Assembly (NCBI RefSeq): GCF_042651065.1
Contig: NZ_JBHSCH010000013.1
Location: forward strand, 1-64,000
Length of the DNA: 64,000 nucleotides
Direction of reading: 5' to 3'
Source: Pseudoroseomonas aestuarii
GTDB taxonomy: Bacteria; Pseudomonadota; Alphaproteobacteria; Acetobacterales; Acetobacteraceae
The first letter of the stretch is position 1, and every line of letters begins with the position of its first letter. Both the position numbers and the translations under genes were made by a program. The notes below the pieces were generated by a model, which worked only from the letters and a program-made list of their open reading frames with translations, made no database searches and was not told the origin of the DNA. Shown one piece after another: positions 17,261-29,283 of the stretch.

Positions 17261-17931
17261 ACCCCCAATCCCGCCGCGAGGCGGCTGGCGCGGTCGCGCA
17301 GGCCGCGCGGCGCGTTCACATCGGCCGCCAGGGCCTCCAGGTCACGCTTGGCCTCGGCGGTCTCGCCGCGCCGGATGGCGAGCAGCGCCCGCAGCTCCCG
17401 CGCCGAGGCGCGCCAGGGGCTGCCCGACTGGCTGCCCGTCTGCCCGCCCGCCTGGGCCAGCGGCTCCAGCCGGGCGGCGAGCAGCGCCGGGTCCTGGCTG
17501 TCCATGCCGTGCAGCGCCCACATCAGGCTGGCGAGGTCGCGGTAGAGCTGCGGCGCGGCGCTGTCGGACGCCACCTGGTCCCACATCGCCAGGGCGGCCG
17601 CGCGGTCGCCCGTCTCGGCCTTCAGCGCGGCGGCGCGCAGCAGGGAGAGGAGGCGGTAGCCGGCCGGGCTCTCGGCGGCGAGGGCGGCGAAGCGGTCGCC
17701 CACCGCCTTCAGGTCGGCGCCCTGCGCCTCGGCGGCGCGGTGCGCCTCCAGGAAGGTCGTGGCCGCCTGGCTGGCCTGCCGCTGCTCGTACCACCGCCAG
17801 CCCTGCCAGCCGCCCAGGCCGACCAGAACCAGCAGCGCCACGCCGGCCAGCATGCCGCCATATCGCACACCCAGCTGCCGGGCCCGTTCGGCCCGCAGCT
17901 CCTCCTGCACTTCGTCGAAGATATCCGGCAA
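17257..17931 (-). CDS. YfgM-like membrane-anchored tetratricopeptide protein
   Basis: A 224-residue protein with a short cytosolic N-terminus (MPDIFDEVQEELRAERARQL), one membrane helix at about residues 28-46 and a periplasmic Ala/Leu-rich helical region resembling TPR repeats. YfgM proteins associate with the SecYEG translocon and PpiD in E. coli. The TTG at 17931 is preferred because the family begins M-x-DIF and AGAGG lies seven bases upstream. An ATG at 17964 would add an atypical basic stretch and has no ribosome site. It overlaps bamB by four bases. Confidence 0.85.
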   Translation of the reverse strand: MPDIFDEVQEELRAERARQLGVRYGGMLAGVALLVLVGLGGWQGWRWYEQRQASQAATTFLEAHRAAEAQGADLKAVGDRFAALAAESPAGYRLLSLLRAAALKAETGDRAAALAMWDQVASDSAAPQLYRDLASLMWALHGMDSQDPALLAARLEPLAQAGGQTGSQSGSPWRASARELRALLAIRRGETAEAKRDLEALAADVNAPRGLRDRASRLAAGLGV

Positions 17932-18052
17932 GGTCCGGCCTCTGTGAAAAGTGGCGCGGACCATAGCGGCAGCGGCGCGCCACGTTAAGCCTCTGGCGGC
18001 GGAGCTTCGGCGGCGGGGCCGGGCGGCCCCGCCCCGCCCCGGCCCCGGGGCC

Positions 18053-19372
18053 TCAGCTGTGGAAGCTGACGGGGCGGCCTTCCGGGGCGCCCAGCGCCGT
18101 GTCGTCGCGCATCGCCACATGGCCGCGCACCACCGTCATCACCGGCCAGCCGGTGACGCGCTGGCCGGCGAAGGGCGTCCAGCCGCAGGGTGAGGCGATC
18201 CAGCTCTCCTCGATGGTGCGGGCGCGCTTCATGTCCACGATGGTGAAGTCGGCATCGTAGCCGGCGGCCAGCCGCCCCTTGCCCACCGCGCCATAGACGC
18301 GGGCCGGGCCGGCGGCCATCAGGTCCACCAGCCGGCCGAGCGAGAGGCGGCCGGCATTCACATGGTCCAGCATCAGCGGCACCAGGGTCTGCACGCCGGT
18401 CAGGCCGGCGGCGGTGGCCGGCCAGGGGCGCTCCTTGGCGGCGCGGCTGTGCGGCGCGTGGTCGGAGCCGATGCAGTCCACCGTGCCGTCGCGCACGGCG
18501 GCCCAGGCGGCCTCCTGGTGGCGGGCGTCGCGGATCGGCGGGTTCATCACCGCGTAGCCGCCGAGGCGGTCATAGGCCTCGTCCGTCTGGCTGAGGTGGT
18601 TGACCAGCACCTCCACCGTGGCGACGTCGCGGAAATCCTTCAGGTAGCCCAGCTCCTCGGCGGTGGAGACGTGCAGGATGTGGGCGGGGCGGCCGGTCTC
18701 GCGCGCCAGCGCCATCAGCCGGCGGGTGCCGAGGAAGGCGCATTCCACGTCGCGCCACTCGGCATGCAGGCGGTGCGGGCCGCCGGCGGCGTAGAGCGGC
18801 TTGCGCCCCTGCAGCCGGTACTCGTCCTCCGAGTGGTAGGCGATGCGGCGGCGGCCGGAGCGCATCACCCGCTCCAGCGAGGCATCGTCCTCCACCATCA
18901 GGTCGCCGGTCGAGGAGCCGGCGAACACCTTAATGGCGCAGACATCCGGGTTGGCCTCCAGCGCCGCCAGGGCGCCGATGTTGGAGCGCGCGGCGCCGAC
19001 ATAGAAGCCGATGTCGCACCAGGCGCGGCCCTTCACATAGGCGCGCTTGTCCTCCAGCGCCTGCTGGCCGGTGATGGCCGGGCTGGTGTTGGGCATGTCG
19101 AACACCGCCGTGATGCCGCCGAGGATGGCGGCCTTCGTGCCGGTCTCGATGGTCTCCACCGCCGGGTCACCAGGATCGCGCAGGTGCACATGCGGGTCGA
19201 TCAGGCCAGGGAGGATGTGCAGCCCGGCGCAGTCCAGCACCTCGGCCGCCTCGGCCGTCCGCAGGTCGCCGAGCGCGGCGATGCGGCCGGCGCGCACGCC
19301 GACATCGACCTCCTCCTCGCCCCAGGGGAGCACGCAGCGTCCGCCGCGCAGGATGAGATCGTAGCTGGTCAT
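18053..19372 (-). CDS. pyrC: Dihydroorotase (amidohydrolase family)
   Basis: Predicted to cyclise carbamoyl aspartate to dihydroorotate in pyrimidine synthesis. The 439-residue protein has the metal-binding DPHVHLR (His61, His63), the lysine for carbamylation at K148 (AIKVFAG), a later HILHVST histidine and the catalytic Asp in GSDHAPH. This is the long class-I type. Other cyclic amidohydrolases such as allantoinase or hydantoinase are close relatives and cannot be excluded. The ATG at 19372 has GAGAGGA nine bases upstream; the ATG at 19381 sits on that ribosome site and is rejected. It diverges from tenA. Confidence 0.85.
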   Translation of the reverse strand: MTSYDLILRGGRCVLPWGEEEVDVGVRAGRIAALGDLRTAEAAEVLDCAGLHILPGLIDPHVHLRDPGDPAVETIETGTKAAILGGITAVFDMPNTSPAITGQQALEDKRAYVKGRAWCDIGFYVGAARSNIGALAALEANPDVCAIKVFAGSSTGDLMVEDDASLERVMRSGRRRIAYHSEDEYRLQGRKPLYAAGGPHRLHAEWRDVECAFLGTRRLMALARETGRPAHILHVSTAEELGYLKDFRDVATVEVLVNHLSQTDEAYDRLGGYAVMNPPIRDARHQEAAWAAVRDGTVDCIGSDHAPHSRAAKERPWPATAAGLTGVQTLVPLMLDHVNAGRLSLGRLVDLMAAGPARVYGAVGKGRLAAGYDADFTIVDMKRARTIEESWIASPCGWTPFAGQRVTGWPVMTVVRGHVAMRDDTALGAPEGRPVSFHS

Positions 19373-19493
19373 GCGGAGCATTCCTCTCGGATGGGGCCGG
19401 TCGTGGCCTTCTCTCTAGGCAGTTTCCGCCCCGGGGGCGACCCCCGACCGCGGCTCTGCTATCCGCATCCGGCACGACCGGGAGACCAACGCC

Positions 19494-20135
19494 ATGCCCC
19501 AGACCGGATTCTCCGAGGCGCTGCGCCGCGCCTGCGCCGAGGACTGGAACGCCGCCATCCGCCACCGTTTCGTCGACGCCATGCTGGACGGCACGGCCGA
19601 GCCGGCGCGGATGCGGGCCTACCTGGTGCAGGACTACCAGTTCATCGACCGCTTCGTGGCCCTCCTCGGCGCCGCCATCGCCAGCGCCGACAGCTACGCC
19701 GCCCGCCTGCGCCTCTCCGGCTTCCTGGCGATGATCACCAGCGACGAGAACACCTACTTCCAGCGCGCCTTCGACGCGCTCGGCGTGCCGGAGGCCGAGC
19801 GCACCGCCCCCGTGCTGAGCGGCACCACCCGCGCCTTCCAGGATCTGATGCGGGAGGCGGCGGAGAGCCGCTCCTACGCCCGGGCGCTCTCCGTGCTCGT
19901 GGTGGCGGAGTGGCTCTACCTCGCCTGGGCCAGCCGCCGCAGCGGCCCCCTGCCGCCGGATTTCGTCCATGCCGAGTGGATCACCCTGCACGACAACGAC
20001 TTCTTCCGGGGCTTCGTCGGCTGGCTGCGCTCCGAGCTGGACCGGGTGGGGCCGGCGGAGGAAGCCGCCTGCGCCACGCTGTTCCGCCGGGCGGTGCGGC
20101 TGGAGCGGCAGTTCTTCGACGATCTGTACGCGTAG
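19494..20135 (+). CDS. tenA: TenA/THI-4 family protein, Cys-lacking (TenA_E-like)
   Basis: A helical-bundle protein of 213 residues. TenA enzymes hydrolyse aminopyrimidine breakdown products of thiamine for salvage. Here the region that holds the active-site Cys in thiaminase II reads LSVLVVAEWLYLAWA, with no Cys. It therefore resembles the TenA_E branch, where a Glu takes over and activity differs. Other family features (QDYQFIDRF near residue 46, HDNDFF later) are present. No thiamine gene or TPP riboswitch is visible nearby. The ATG at 19494 has GGGAG about nine bases upstream. Confidence 0.82.
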   Translation: MPQTGFSEALRRACAEDWNAAIRHRFVDAMLDGTAEPARMRAYLVQDYQFIDRFVALLGAAIASADSYAARLRLSGFLAMITSDENTYFQRAFDALGVPEAERTAPVLSGTTRAFQDLMREAAESRSYARALSVLVVAEWLYLAWASRRSGPLPPDFVHAEWITLHDNDFFRGFVGWLRSELDRVGPAEEAACATLFRRAVRLERQFFDDLYA

Positions 20136-20136
20136 G

Positions 20137-20190
20137 AAGAAAAAGGCCGGGGGAAGGAATTCCCCCGGGCCCCCATCTTTTTTCTGCCGG
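20137..20190 (+). repeat. Dispersed repeat family A, copy 2
   Basis: An A-rich lead-in (AAGAAAAA) is followed by GGCCGGGGGAA, loop GGAA, TTCCCCCGGGCC and then CCCATCTTTTTTCTG. The A-run before and T-run after the stem would suit termination on both strands. It lies between convergent tenA and asnB. Confidence 0.85.
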
Positions 20191-20234
20191 TTGAGCGATA
20201 CGTGGGTGGGCGGCGTGCCGCCCGGACGCTTCCC

Positions 20235-21992
20235 TTATCGCGCGGCCAGGTAGGCGAAGGTGTCGCCCTCCGGCATCACCCCCTCCACATGCCGGCGGTG
20301 CCAGAGCGCGTAGAACAGCAGGTGCCAAGCGGCGAAGCCCTCGCGCTTGCCGGCGGCGGCCTTGAACAGCGCCACCACCTTCTCCGGGCGGGCAATCTCC
20401 ATCACCCCCGGCTGCGCCGCCACCAGCGGGCCGAGCTGCTCGCCCCGGGCACCGATCCAGGCGCCCACCGGCACGGTGAAGCCCTGCTTCGGCCGGTGCG
20501 GCTCGGCGGCGGGGAAGTTCCGCGCCAGCCACTCGCGCAGCAGCCACTTGCCGGCGCCCTTACGCACCTTCAGCCCGTCCGGCAGGCGGAACACCGCCTC
20601 GGCCACGGCGCTGTCGAGGAAGGGGGTGCGGCCTTCCGCGCCATGCGCCATCAGGCAGCGGTCGAGCTTGATCAGCAGGTCGTTGGGCAGCCAGTCGGCG
20701 ACATCGAGCGCCTGGGCGGCCATCAGCCGGGTGCGGCCGGGCAAGGCCACGGCGGCCTCGGCGGCGGCGATGCCGTCCCGCCAGCCGGTCGGCGCCGCGC
20801 GCAGCACGTCCAGCCGGTCGAAGGCGCCACGGGTGCGGGGCGCCTTGCCGCCCAGCCACCAGGGGCGCATCGCGGCGCGGTAGCGTCCATAGCCGCCGAG
20901 CAGCTCGTCCCCCCCCTCGCCGGAGAGCACCACCTTCACCGCCTGCCGCGCCCGCCGCGCCAGGAACCAGGTGGGGATGATGGCGTAGTCCGCCGCCGGG
21001 TCGTCCATGGCGGCGACGATCTCGGGCAGGTGGCGCCACACATCGGCCTCGCCCACCATCACCGTCTCGTGCCGGGCGCCGGCGGCGCGGGCCAGGGTGG
21101 CGGCGCGCTCGCGCTCATCGGCGGCGCCGGGAATGTCGAAGCCGGCGGTGAAGGCGCGCACCGGCGCCTCGTTCAGCCGCGCCATCATCGCCAGCACCGC
21201 GGCGCTGTCCGTGCCGCCCGAGAGGAACATGCCGTAGGGCACGTCGCTCCGCTGGTGCAGCTCGACGCTGGAGCGGAAGGCCGCCTCGAAGCGCGCCAGC
21301 GCCTCGGCCTCGGTGGTGGCGACCGGCCCGCCCTCGGGCAGGGCGGCGCGGCGCCGGCGCTCCAGCACCTTGCCTTCCGAGATGGCGATGGTCTCGCCCG
21401 GCAGCACGCGCCGGATGCCCTCGAAGATGGTCTCCGCGCCGGTGGTGAACTGCATCTGCAGCAGCTCGGCCCGCGCCTCGGGGCGCAGCCTCGGCGCCAC
21501 CAGCCCGGCGCCGATCAGCGCCTGCGGCTCGGAGGCGAAGGCGATGCCGCCCGGCAGCTCGGCGGTGTAGAGCGGCTTGATGCCGAAGGGGTCGCGCGCC
21601 AGCACCACCTGCCGGGTGGCGCGGTCGTGCACGGCCAGCGCGTACATGCCGCGCAGCCGCTCGGCGAAGGCCAGCCCGTCGCGCCGGAACAGGTGCAGCG
21701 GCGGCTCGCAGTCGCTGCCGGTGGCGCAGAGGAGCTGGTTCTCGGTGCGCAGCTCCCGGTAGTTGTAGACCTCGCCATTGCCGACCAGCGCGGCGGGCCC
21801 GGCGAAGAGCGGCTGGTCGCCGCCCGCCAGGTCGATGATGGCCAGCCGGGTGTGCGCCAGCGCCACATTGGCCGCCACATGGTGGCCGGCGCCATCGGGG
21901 CCGCGATGCGCCAGCGCGTCGGTCAGGCGTTGCAGCAGCGCCGCATCCGGAACGGCGCGCCCATGCAGCGAGAGGCCGGCGATTCCGCACAT
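20235..21992 (-). CDS. asnB: Asparagine synthase (glutamine-hydrolysing) family protein
   Basis: The N-terminal class-II glutaminase domain begins MCGIAGLSLHGRAV with catalytic Cys2 and has RHRGPDG-like AHRGPDG. The synthetase domain carries the ATP pyrophosphatase loop LSGGTDSAAV near residue 258. At 585 residues it is full length. AsnB-like proteins in polysaccharide clusters often amidate sugars or precursors instead of making asparagine. The divergent neighbours here are an O-antigen ligase and a glycosyltransferase, so that role is possible. Promoters for both directions must lie in the 289-base gap at 21993-22281, where I see no clear motif. Confidence 0.9.
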   Translation of the reverse strand: MCGIAGLSLHGRAVPDAALLQRLTDALAHRGPDGAGHHVAANVALAHTRLAIIDLAGGDQPLFAGPAALVGNGEVYNYRELRTENQLLCATGSDCEPPLHLFRRDGLAFAERLRGMYALAVHDRATRQVVLARDPFGIKPLYTAELPGGIAFASEPQALIGAGLVAPRLRPEARAELLQMQFTTGAETIFEGIRRVLPGETIAISEGKVLERRRRAALPEGGPVATTEAEALARFEAAFRSSVELHQRSDVPYGMFLSGGTDSAAVLAMMARLNEAPVRAFTAGFDIPGAADERERAATLARAAGARHETVMVGEADVWRHLPEIVAAMDDPAADYAIIPTWFLARRARQAVKVVLSGEGGDELLGGYGRYRAAMRPWWLGGKAPRTRGAFDRLDVLRAAPTGWRDGIAAAEAAVALPGRTRLMAAQALDVADWLPNDLLIKLDRCLMAHGAEGRTPFLDSAVAEAVFRLPDGLKVRKGAGKWLLREWLARNFPAAEPHRPKQGFTVPVGAWIGARGEQLGPLVAAQPGVMEIARPEKVVALFKAAAGKREGFAAWHLLFYALWHRRHVEGVMPEGDTFAYLAAR

Positions 21993-22281
21993 GGCTCAGC
22001 TCTCTTGGCCGCGTGGCATGGCGGCGAAGCGTCGGGACAACGGGAAAGGAGCCGCCCGTGGGGGCCGGAGCATCGGTCCCGGCCGCCCCGGGCGGGGCTG
22101 GGTCTGCGGCAGCATCGGGGCCATGCGCATGAAATTCTCAACCCTACCAAGCGGCTCGGGGGGGTTCCTGTCAAGGCACGACAAGGCGGGGCGGGCCGGA
22201 GGCTGCGTTCTTGCCTCGCCCGGGGCGGCATGGTTCTTTCCCGCGCCCTTCTTGCCGCCCCCGCCGGGAGTTGCCCCGCCC

Positions 22282-23568
22282 ATGCCCCCTTCCGACACGC
22301 GCGGCCTGCGCGGCGCGAGCCTGCCGATCGGGCTGATGCTGGCCATAGCCCCCGCGGTGGCGGTGCTCCAGTTCCGCGCCGTGGCGCTGCTCACCGTGCT
22401 GGGCTTCCTCGCCGCCGTGGCGCTGCATGGATGGGAGCGGCGGCGCCTGCCGGGCGCGCGCGGCCCCGGCCTGCTGCCCTGGCCGCGCCCCGCCGTGCTG
22501 GCGCCGGTCCTGCTGCCGATGGGCTGGCTGCTGGCCAGCGCCGCCTGGTCCATCGAGCCGGGCCGCGCCGCCACCACCGCGCTCACCCTGGGCCTCTACA
22601 TCCTGCTCGGCGCCATGGCGGCGCGGGCGGTGGCGGAACAGCCGCCGCACCGGCTGCGCGCCGTGCTGCGCTGCCTGGGCTGGGGGCTGGCGGCGGGCAT
22701 CGCCCTGGCCCTGCTCGACCATGCCAGCGGCAACTGGCTGCGCGCGGCGGTGCGCGGCATTAGCCCGGCCGAGGCGCCGCCCAACCTGCCCTTCGGGCTG
22801 AAGCCGGCGGTCTCCATCATTGCCGTGCTGCTGCCGCTGGCGCTGTGCCTGCCCCATGCCCACCCGGCGGTGCTGCCGCGCGCGCTGCGCTGGGCGCTGC
22901 TGCCGGCGGGGCTGCTCACCGTGCTGTGGCTGCCGGCCGAATCCGCCAAGATCGCCGTGCTGGCCGGGCTGGCGGCGATGGCGGCGGCCTGGCTGCTGGG
23001 CGCCTGGGTGGCGCGCGCCGCCGGTGCCCTGCTGGCCGTTGCCGTGCTGGCGGCGCCGCTGATGTTCAGCGCCGCACTGCCCCGCCTGCCGGCGCTGGAC
23101 GCCATCCCGCCCTCCGCCGCGCACCGCGTGCTGATCTGGGAGTTCGTGCTGGAGCGGATCGGCGAGCGGCCGCTGCTCGGCTGGGGCGGCGAGTCCAGCC
23201 GCAGCCTGCCCGGCGGGCGGGACACCTTCACGCCCGAGGCGCTGGAACGCTTCGGCCTCGGCGGCGCCGTGTCGCGCGCCTGGTTCGAGGGGGTGCGGGC
23301 GCAGCGCCTGCCGCTGCACCCGCACAACGCCCCGCTGCAGATCTGGCTGGAGCTGGGCGCGGTGGGCGCGCTGCTGGCGGCGGGGCTGCTGCTGTGGCTG
23401 GGCTGGCATGGCGCGGCGCTGCACGCCCCCGCCGCCGCCGGGCTGCTGACATCGGGCGGGGTGGTGGGCATGCTCAGCTACGGCGTGTGGCAGGCCTGGT
23501 GGATCGGCGTGCTGCTGCTGCTGGCGGTGGGCCTCACCGCCCTCGCCCGGCTGCGCGCCACGCCGTGA
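22282..23568 (+). CDS. O-antigen ligase / Wzy-type polymerase family membrane protein
   Basis: A 428-residue polytopic protein with about ten to twelve Leu/Ala-rich membrane segments. It has a large periplasmic loop before the last helices, which holds the WzyC-family motif HPHN (residues 346-349) followed by QIWLELGAVGALL. Such enzymes join undecaprenyl-linked glycan to lipid A core or polymerise it. The ATG at 22282 is chosen with GGGAG upstream; the long in-frame extension back to 21778 overlaps asnB and is not protein-like. GT4 follows after 64 bases, so the two are probably one operon. Confidence 0.82.
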   Translation: MPPSDTRGLRGASLPIGLMLAIAPAVAVLQFRAVALLTVLGFLAAVALHGWERRRLPGARGPGLLPWPRPAVLAPVLLPMGWLLASAAWSIEPGRAATTALTLGLYILLGAMAARAVAEQPPHRLRAVLRCLGWGLAAGIALALLDHASGNWLRAAVRGISPAEAPPNLPFGLKPAVSIIAVLLPLALCLPHAHPAVLPRALRWALLPAGLLTVLWLPAESAKIAVLAGLAAMAAAWLLGAWVARAAGALLAVAVLAAPLMFSAALPRLPALDAIPPSAAHRVLIWEFVLERIGERPLLGWGGESSRSLPGGRDTFTPEALERFGLGGAVSRAWFEGVRAQRLPLHPHNAPLQIWLELGAVGALLAAGLLLWLGWHGAALHAPAAAGLLTSGGVVGMLSYGVWQAWWIGVLLLLAVGLTALARLRATP

Positions 23569-23632
23569 GGCCCGGCGGCAACGGTGGCCGCGGCGGCGCA
23601 TTGTCCCCGCCGGAACCTCCCGGGAGAATGGC

Positions 23633-24673
23633 ATGAGGCTGGCCCAGGTGATGGCGGGCGCCCCGATGGGCGGCGCCGAGAGCTTCTATGAGCGCCTCTG
23701 CTGCGCCCTGCACGCCGCGGGGGAGGAGGTGCTGCCGCTCATCCGCGCCAACCCGGCCCGCGCGGCGCGGCTCTCGGTGCGGGGACTCACGCCGGTGCAG
23801 CTGCGCTTCGGCCAGCGCTGGCTGGACTTGCCTACCCATCTCCAGATGCGCCGCCACCTGCACGCCTTCCAGCCCCAGGCGGTGGTGGCCTGGATGAACC
23901 GCGCCGCCGGCTTCACCCCGCGCGGCCCCTGGACTCTGGTCGGCCGCCTCGGCGGCTATTACGACCTGCGCCACTACCGCCATTGCGACCACCTGGTGGG
24001 CAACACGCGCGGCCTGCGCCGCTGGATGCTGGAGCAGGGCTGGCCGGAGGCGCGGGTGCACCACCTGCCCAACTTCGCCGAGGACATGGCCGGCGCCCTG
24101 CCCGCCGAGCTGCCCGCCGAGCCGGCGGTTCCGGAGGGCGCGCCGCGCCTGCTGGCGCTCGGCCGGCTGCACGCCAACAAGGCCTTCGATACGCTGCTGC
24201 GCGCCCTGCCGCATGTGCCGGGCGCCGTGCTGCTGCTGGCCGGCGAGGGGCCGGAGCGCGAGACCCTCACCCGCCTGGCCGGCGAACTGGGCGTGGCGGA
24301 GCGCGTCCGCTTCCTCGGCTGGCGGCAGGACACGGCGGCGCTGCTGGCGGCCTGCGATGTGATGGTCTGCCCCTCCCGCCACGAGCCGCTGGGCAATGTG
24401 GTGCTGGAAGGCTGGAGCGCCGCCCGCCCCGTGGTGGCCACCGATGCCGATGGCCCCGCCGAGCTGATCCGCGACGGCGAGACGGGCCTGCTGGTGCCGC
24501 GCGACCAGCCGGAGGCGCTGGGCCGCGCCCTGGCTACCCTGCTGGCCGACCCCGGGCGCCGCGCCACGCTGGCCGCGGCCGGCCGCGCCGCCTACGAGGC
24601 CAGCTTCTCCGAGACCGCCGTGGTGGCGCAGTGGCAGGATTTCCTGCGCCGGGTCTCGCCCGGCGCGGGCTGA
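23633..24673 (+). CDS. Glycosyltransferase family 4 protein
   Basis: A GT-B fold glycosyltransferase of 346 residues using a nucleotide-activated sugar. The N-terminal domain starts with MRLAQVMAGAPMGGAESF. The C-terminal domain carries the EX7E motif, E251 to E259 (HEPLGNVVLE), and the strand ARPVVATDADG. It lies directly after the O-antigen ligase gene and is likely to act on the same surface glycan. GGGAG seven bases upstream of the ATG at 23633 supports the start. It converges with the GT9 gene 17 bases away. Confidence 0.9.
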   Translation: MRLAQVMAGAPMGGAESFYERLCCALHAAGEEVLPLIRANPARAARLSVRGLTPVQLRFGQRWLDLPTHLQMRRHLHAFQPQAVVAWMNRAAGFTPRGPWTLVGRLGGYYDLRHYRHCDHLVGNTRGLRRWMLEQGWPEARVHHLPNFAEDMAGALPAELPAEPAVPEGAPRLLALGRLHANKAFDTLLRALPHVPGAVLLLAGEGPERETLTRLAGELGVAERVRFLGWRQDTAALLAACDVMVCPSRHEPLGNVVLEGWSAARPVVATDADGPAELIRDGETGLLVPRDQPEALGRALATLLADPGRRATLAAAGRAAYEASFSETAVVAQWQDFLRRVSPGAG

Positions 24674-24690
24674 GGCCCCGGCTTCCGGTC

Positions 24691-25629
24691 TCAGCCTTCC
24701 GGCGGTTCCCCTGGTGCGTCCCCTGGTGTGTCCAGCAGGGCCACCGCCGCCGCCAGCGCCGCCTCGACGCCGAGCGCCTCCATCGGCGCCCGGCCCGGCA
24801 GGCCACGCGCCAGCACCGCCCGCGCCCGCCGCCCCACCGGCGCGTATTCCGCCGCCGGGGTGGGGCCGAACAGCCCCAGCGTGGGCGTGCCCGCCGCCGC
24901 CGAGAGGTGCATCAGCCCCGAATCATTGCCCACGAACAGCGCGCAGCGGGAGAGCAGCGCCGCCGCCTCCGGCAGTTCCAGCCGCCCCACCAGGTCGACC
25001 GCCTGCGGCAGCGCGGCCAGCACGGGCGCCGCCATGGCGGCCTCGGTGGCGCCGGGTCCGGCCAGCACCACGGGGCGCGCGCCCTCCAGCCGCCCGCCCG
25101 GCGCCGTCAGCGCCTGGAACAACGCCACGAAGCGCTCCGGCGGCCACACCTTGCCCGCCCAGTTGGCGCTGGGGCCGAGGGCGAGATAGGGCCCCTCCCC
25201 CGGCAGCAGCGCCGCGGCCTTCGCCGCATCCTGCGGGCCGAACCAGGCCACCGGGCGCGGCGCCGGGTGCAGCCCCAGCACGCCCGCCAGTTGCAGCAGC
25301 TTGTGGCCGGGCCGCCGCCCGCCGCGCATCACCGCGCGGCGCCGCGTCCGCACCAGCCAGGAGAGGGCGGAGCCGCGCAGATCCACCACCAGGTCCCAGC
25401 GCTGCCGCGCCACCTGCCCCCAGAGCGAGAACCAGTGCCCCGAGAAGCGCTGCTTGGCGAGCAGGATGGTGGCCTCCCGGTTCGGCATGCGGGCGAACAC
25501 GCCTTCGGCCACCGGCCCGCAGGCCACGGTGATCCGCGCGCCGGGATAGGTCCGCAGCAAATGGTCCAGCAGGCCGGTGGAGAGCACCGCATCCCCGATC
25601 CGGGTGGCGGTCACGAACAGGATGCGCAT
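24691..25629 (-). CDS. Glycosyltransferase family 9 (heptosyltransferase-like) protein
   Basis: A 312-residue GT-B protein resembling LPS heptosyltransferases. The start MRILFVTATRIGDAVLSTGL is typical. Later motifs include LALGPSANWAGKVWP and the donor-site FVGNDSGLMHLSAAAGTP. The first is usually GA-x-W-KxWP, so the family is clear although the sugar is not. The ATG at 25629 is chosen; an upstream in-frame Met (25650) adds residues absent from the family. With asnB, the ligase and GT4 it forms a small surface-polysaccharide neighbourhood. Confidence 0.87.
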   Translation of the reverse strand: MRILFVTATRIGDAVLSTGLLDHLLRTYPGARITVACGPVAEGVFARMPNREATILLAKQRFSGHWFSLWGQVARQRWDLVVDLRGSALSWLVRTRRRAVMRGGRRPGHKLLQLAGVLGLHPAPRPVAWFGPQDAAKAAALLPGEGPYLALGPSANWAGKVWPPERFVALFQALTAPGGRLEGARPVVLAGPGATEAAMAAPVLAALPQAVDLVGRLELPEAAALLSRCALFVGNDSGLMHLSAAAGTPTLGLFGPTPAAEYAPVGRRARAVLARGLPGRAPMEALGVEAALAAAVALLDTPGDAPGEPPEG

Positions 25630-25721
25630 GGTCGGGCGCGGCTCTAGCACGGTTTCCGCGCCGCGCGCAGAGGGACATGCCGCCGCTTGCCTCGGGCCGC
25701 CGGAACGCCAAATCTCATATC

Positions 25722-26543
25722 ATGCCCATCGCCCCCCTCCCCGACCGCGCCGTGGTGGAACTGACCGGCGAGGACCGTGTCAGCTTCCTCCAGGGCCTCG
25801 TCTCGAACGACGTGGCGCGCGCCACCCCCGGCCATGCGGTCTGGGCCGCGCTGCTGACGCCGCAAGGCAAGTGGCTGGCCGACTTCTTCATCCTCGCCAC
25901 GCCGGAGGCCCTGCTGCTCGACTGCGCCGCCGCCCAGGCGGAGATGCTGGCGCAGCGCCTCTCCCGCTTCCGCCTGCGCGCGAAGGTGGCGCTGGCGGCG
26001 CGGCCCGATCTCGGCGTGCTGGCCGGCTGGGGCGGCGCGGCCGTGCCGCAAGGCGCCATCGCGGCGCCCGACCCGCGCCTGCCGGAGGCCGGCTGGCGCG
26101 CCATCCTGCCCGCCGCCGACCTGCCCGCCGGGAATGGCGACTATGCCCGCCACCGCCTCGCCCTTGGCCTGCCGGACGGCGCGCCGGACCTGGAGCCGGA
26201 GAAATCCGTGCTGCTGGAGGCCGGCTTCGACGAGCTGGACGGAATCTCCTGGAGCAAGGGCTGCTACATGGGTCAGGAGCTGACGGCCCGCACCAAGTAT
26301 CGCGGCCTGCTGAAGCGGCGGCTGGTGCCGGTCGATGTGCAGGGGCCGCTGCCGGCGCCGGGCACGCCCATCCGGCGCGGCGAGGCGGAGGTGGGGGAGA
26401 TGCGCTCCGGCCATGCCGAGGGGCTGGGGCTGGCGCTGCTGCGGCTGCCCATCCTGGGGGATGAGGCGCTGACCTGCGGCGAGGCCACGCTCATGCCGCG
26501 TATTCCGCACTGGATGCGGCTGCCGGAGAAGGCGGCGCCGTAG
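25722..26543 (+). CDS. ygfZ: Folate-binding Fe-S cluster repair protein YgfZ
   Basis: A tetrahydrofolate-dependent protein that helps maturation or repair of certain iron-sulfur enzymes. The family signature KGCYMGQE is at residues 179-186 with its essential Cys, followed by TARTKYRG. The N-terminal segment RVSFLQGLVSNDV is also typical. At 273 residues it is a normal alphaproteobacterial size. The ATG at 25722 fits the family start; a longer frame from 25677 lacks similarity. It ends at family-A repeat copy 3, convergent with ppdK. Confidence 0.95.
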   Translation: MPIAPLPDRAVVELTGEDRVSFLQGLVSNDVARATPGHAVWAALLTPQGKWLADFFILATPEALLLDCAAAQAEMLAQRLSRFRLRAKVALAARPDLGVLAGWGGAAVPQGAIAAPDPRLPEAGWRAILPAADLPAGNGDYARHRLALGLPDGAPDLEPEKSVLLEAGFDELDGISWSKGCYMGQELTARTKYRGLLKRRLVPVDVQGPLPAPGTPIRRGEAEVGEMRSGHAEGLGLALLRLPILGDEALTCGEATLMPRIPHWMRLPEKAAP

Positions 26544-26600
26544 AAAAAGAAAAGGCCGGGGGAAGGAATTCCCCCGGGCCCCCATCTTTTTTTCTGTCTG
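26544..26600 (+). repeat. Dispersed repeat family A, copy 3
   Basis: AAAAAGAAAA leads into GGCCGGGGGAA, loop GGAA, TTCCCCCGGGCC and then CCCATCTTTTTTTCTGTCTG. The hairpin is identical to copy 2. It fills the 58-base gap between convergent ygfZ and ppdK and starts at the base after the ygfZ stop. Confidence 0.88.
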
Positions 26601-26601
26601 T

Positions 26602-29271
<2,670 letters not shown>

Positions 29272-29283
29272 CTCGGGTCTTCC

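Noticed and set aside
19373..19493. A TPP riboswitch before tenA
   Set aside because: Neither the CUGAGA nor the ACCUGA conserved segment is present in this 121-base gap.
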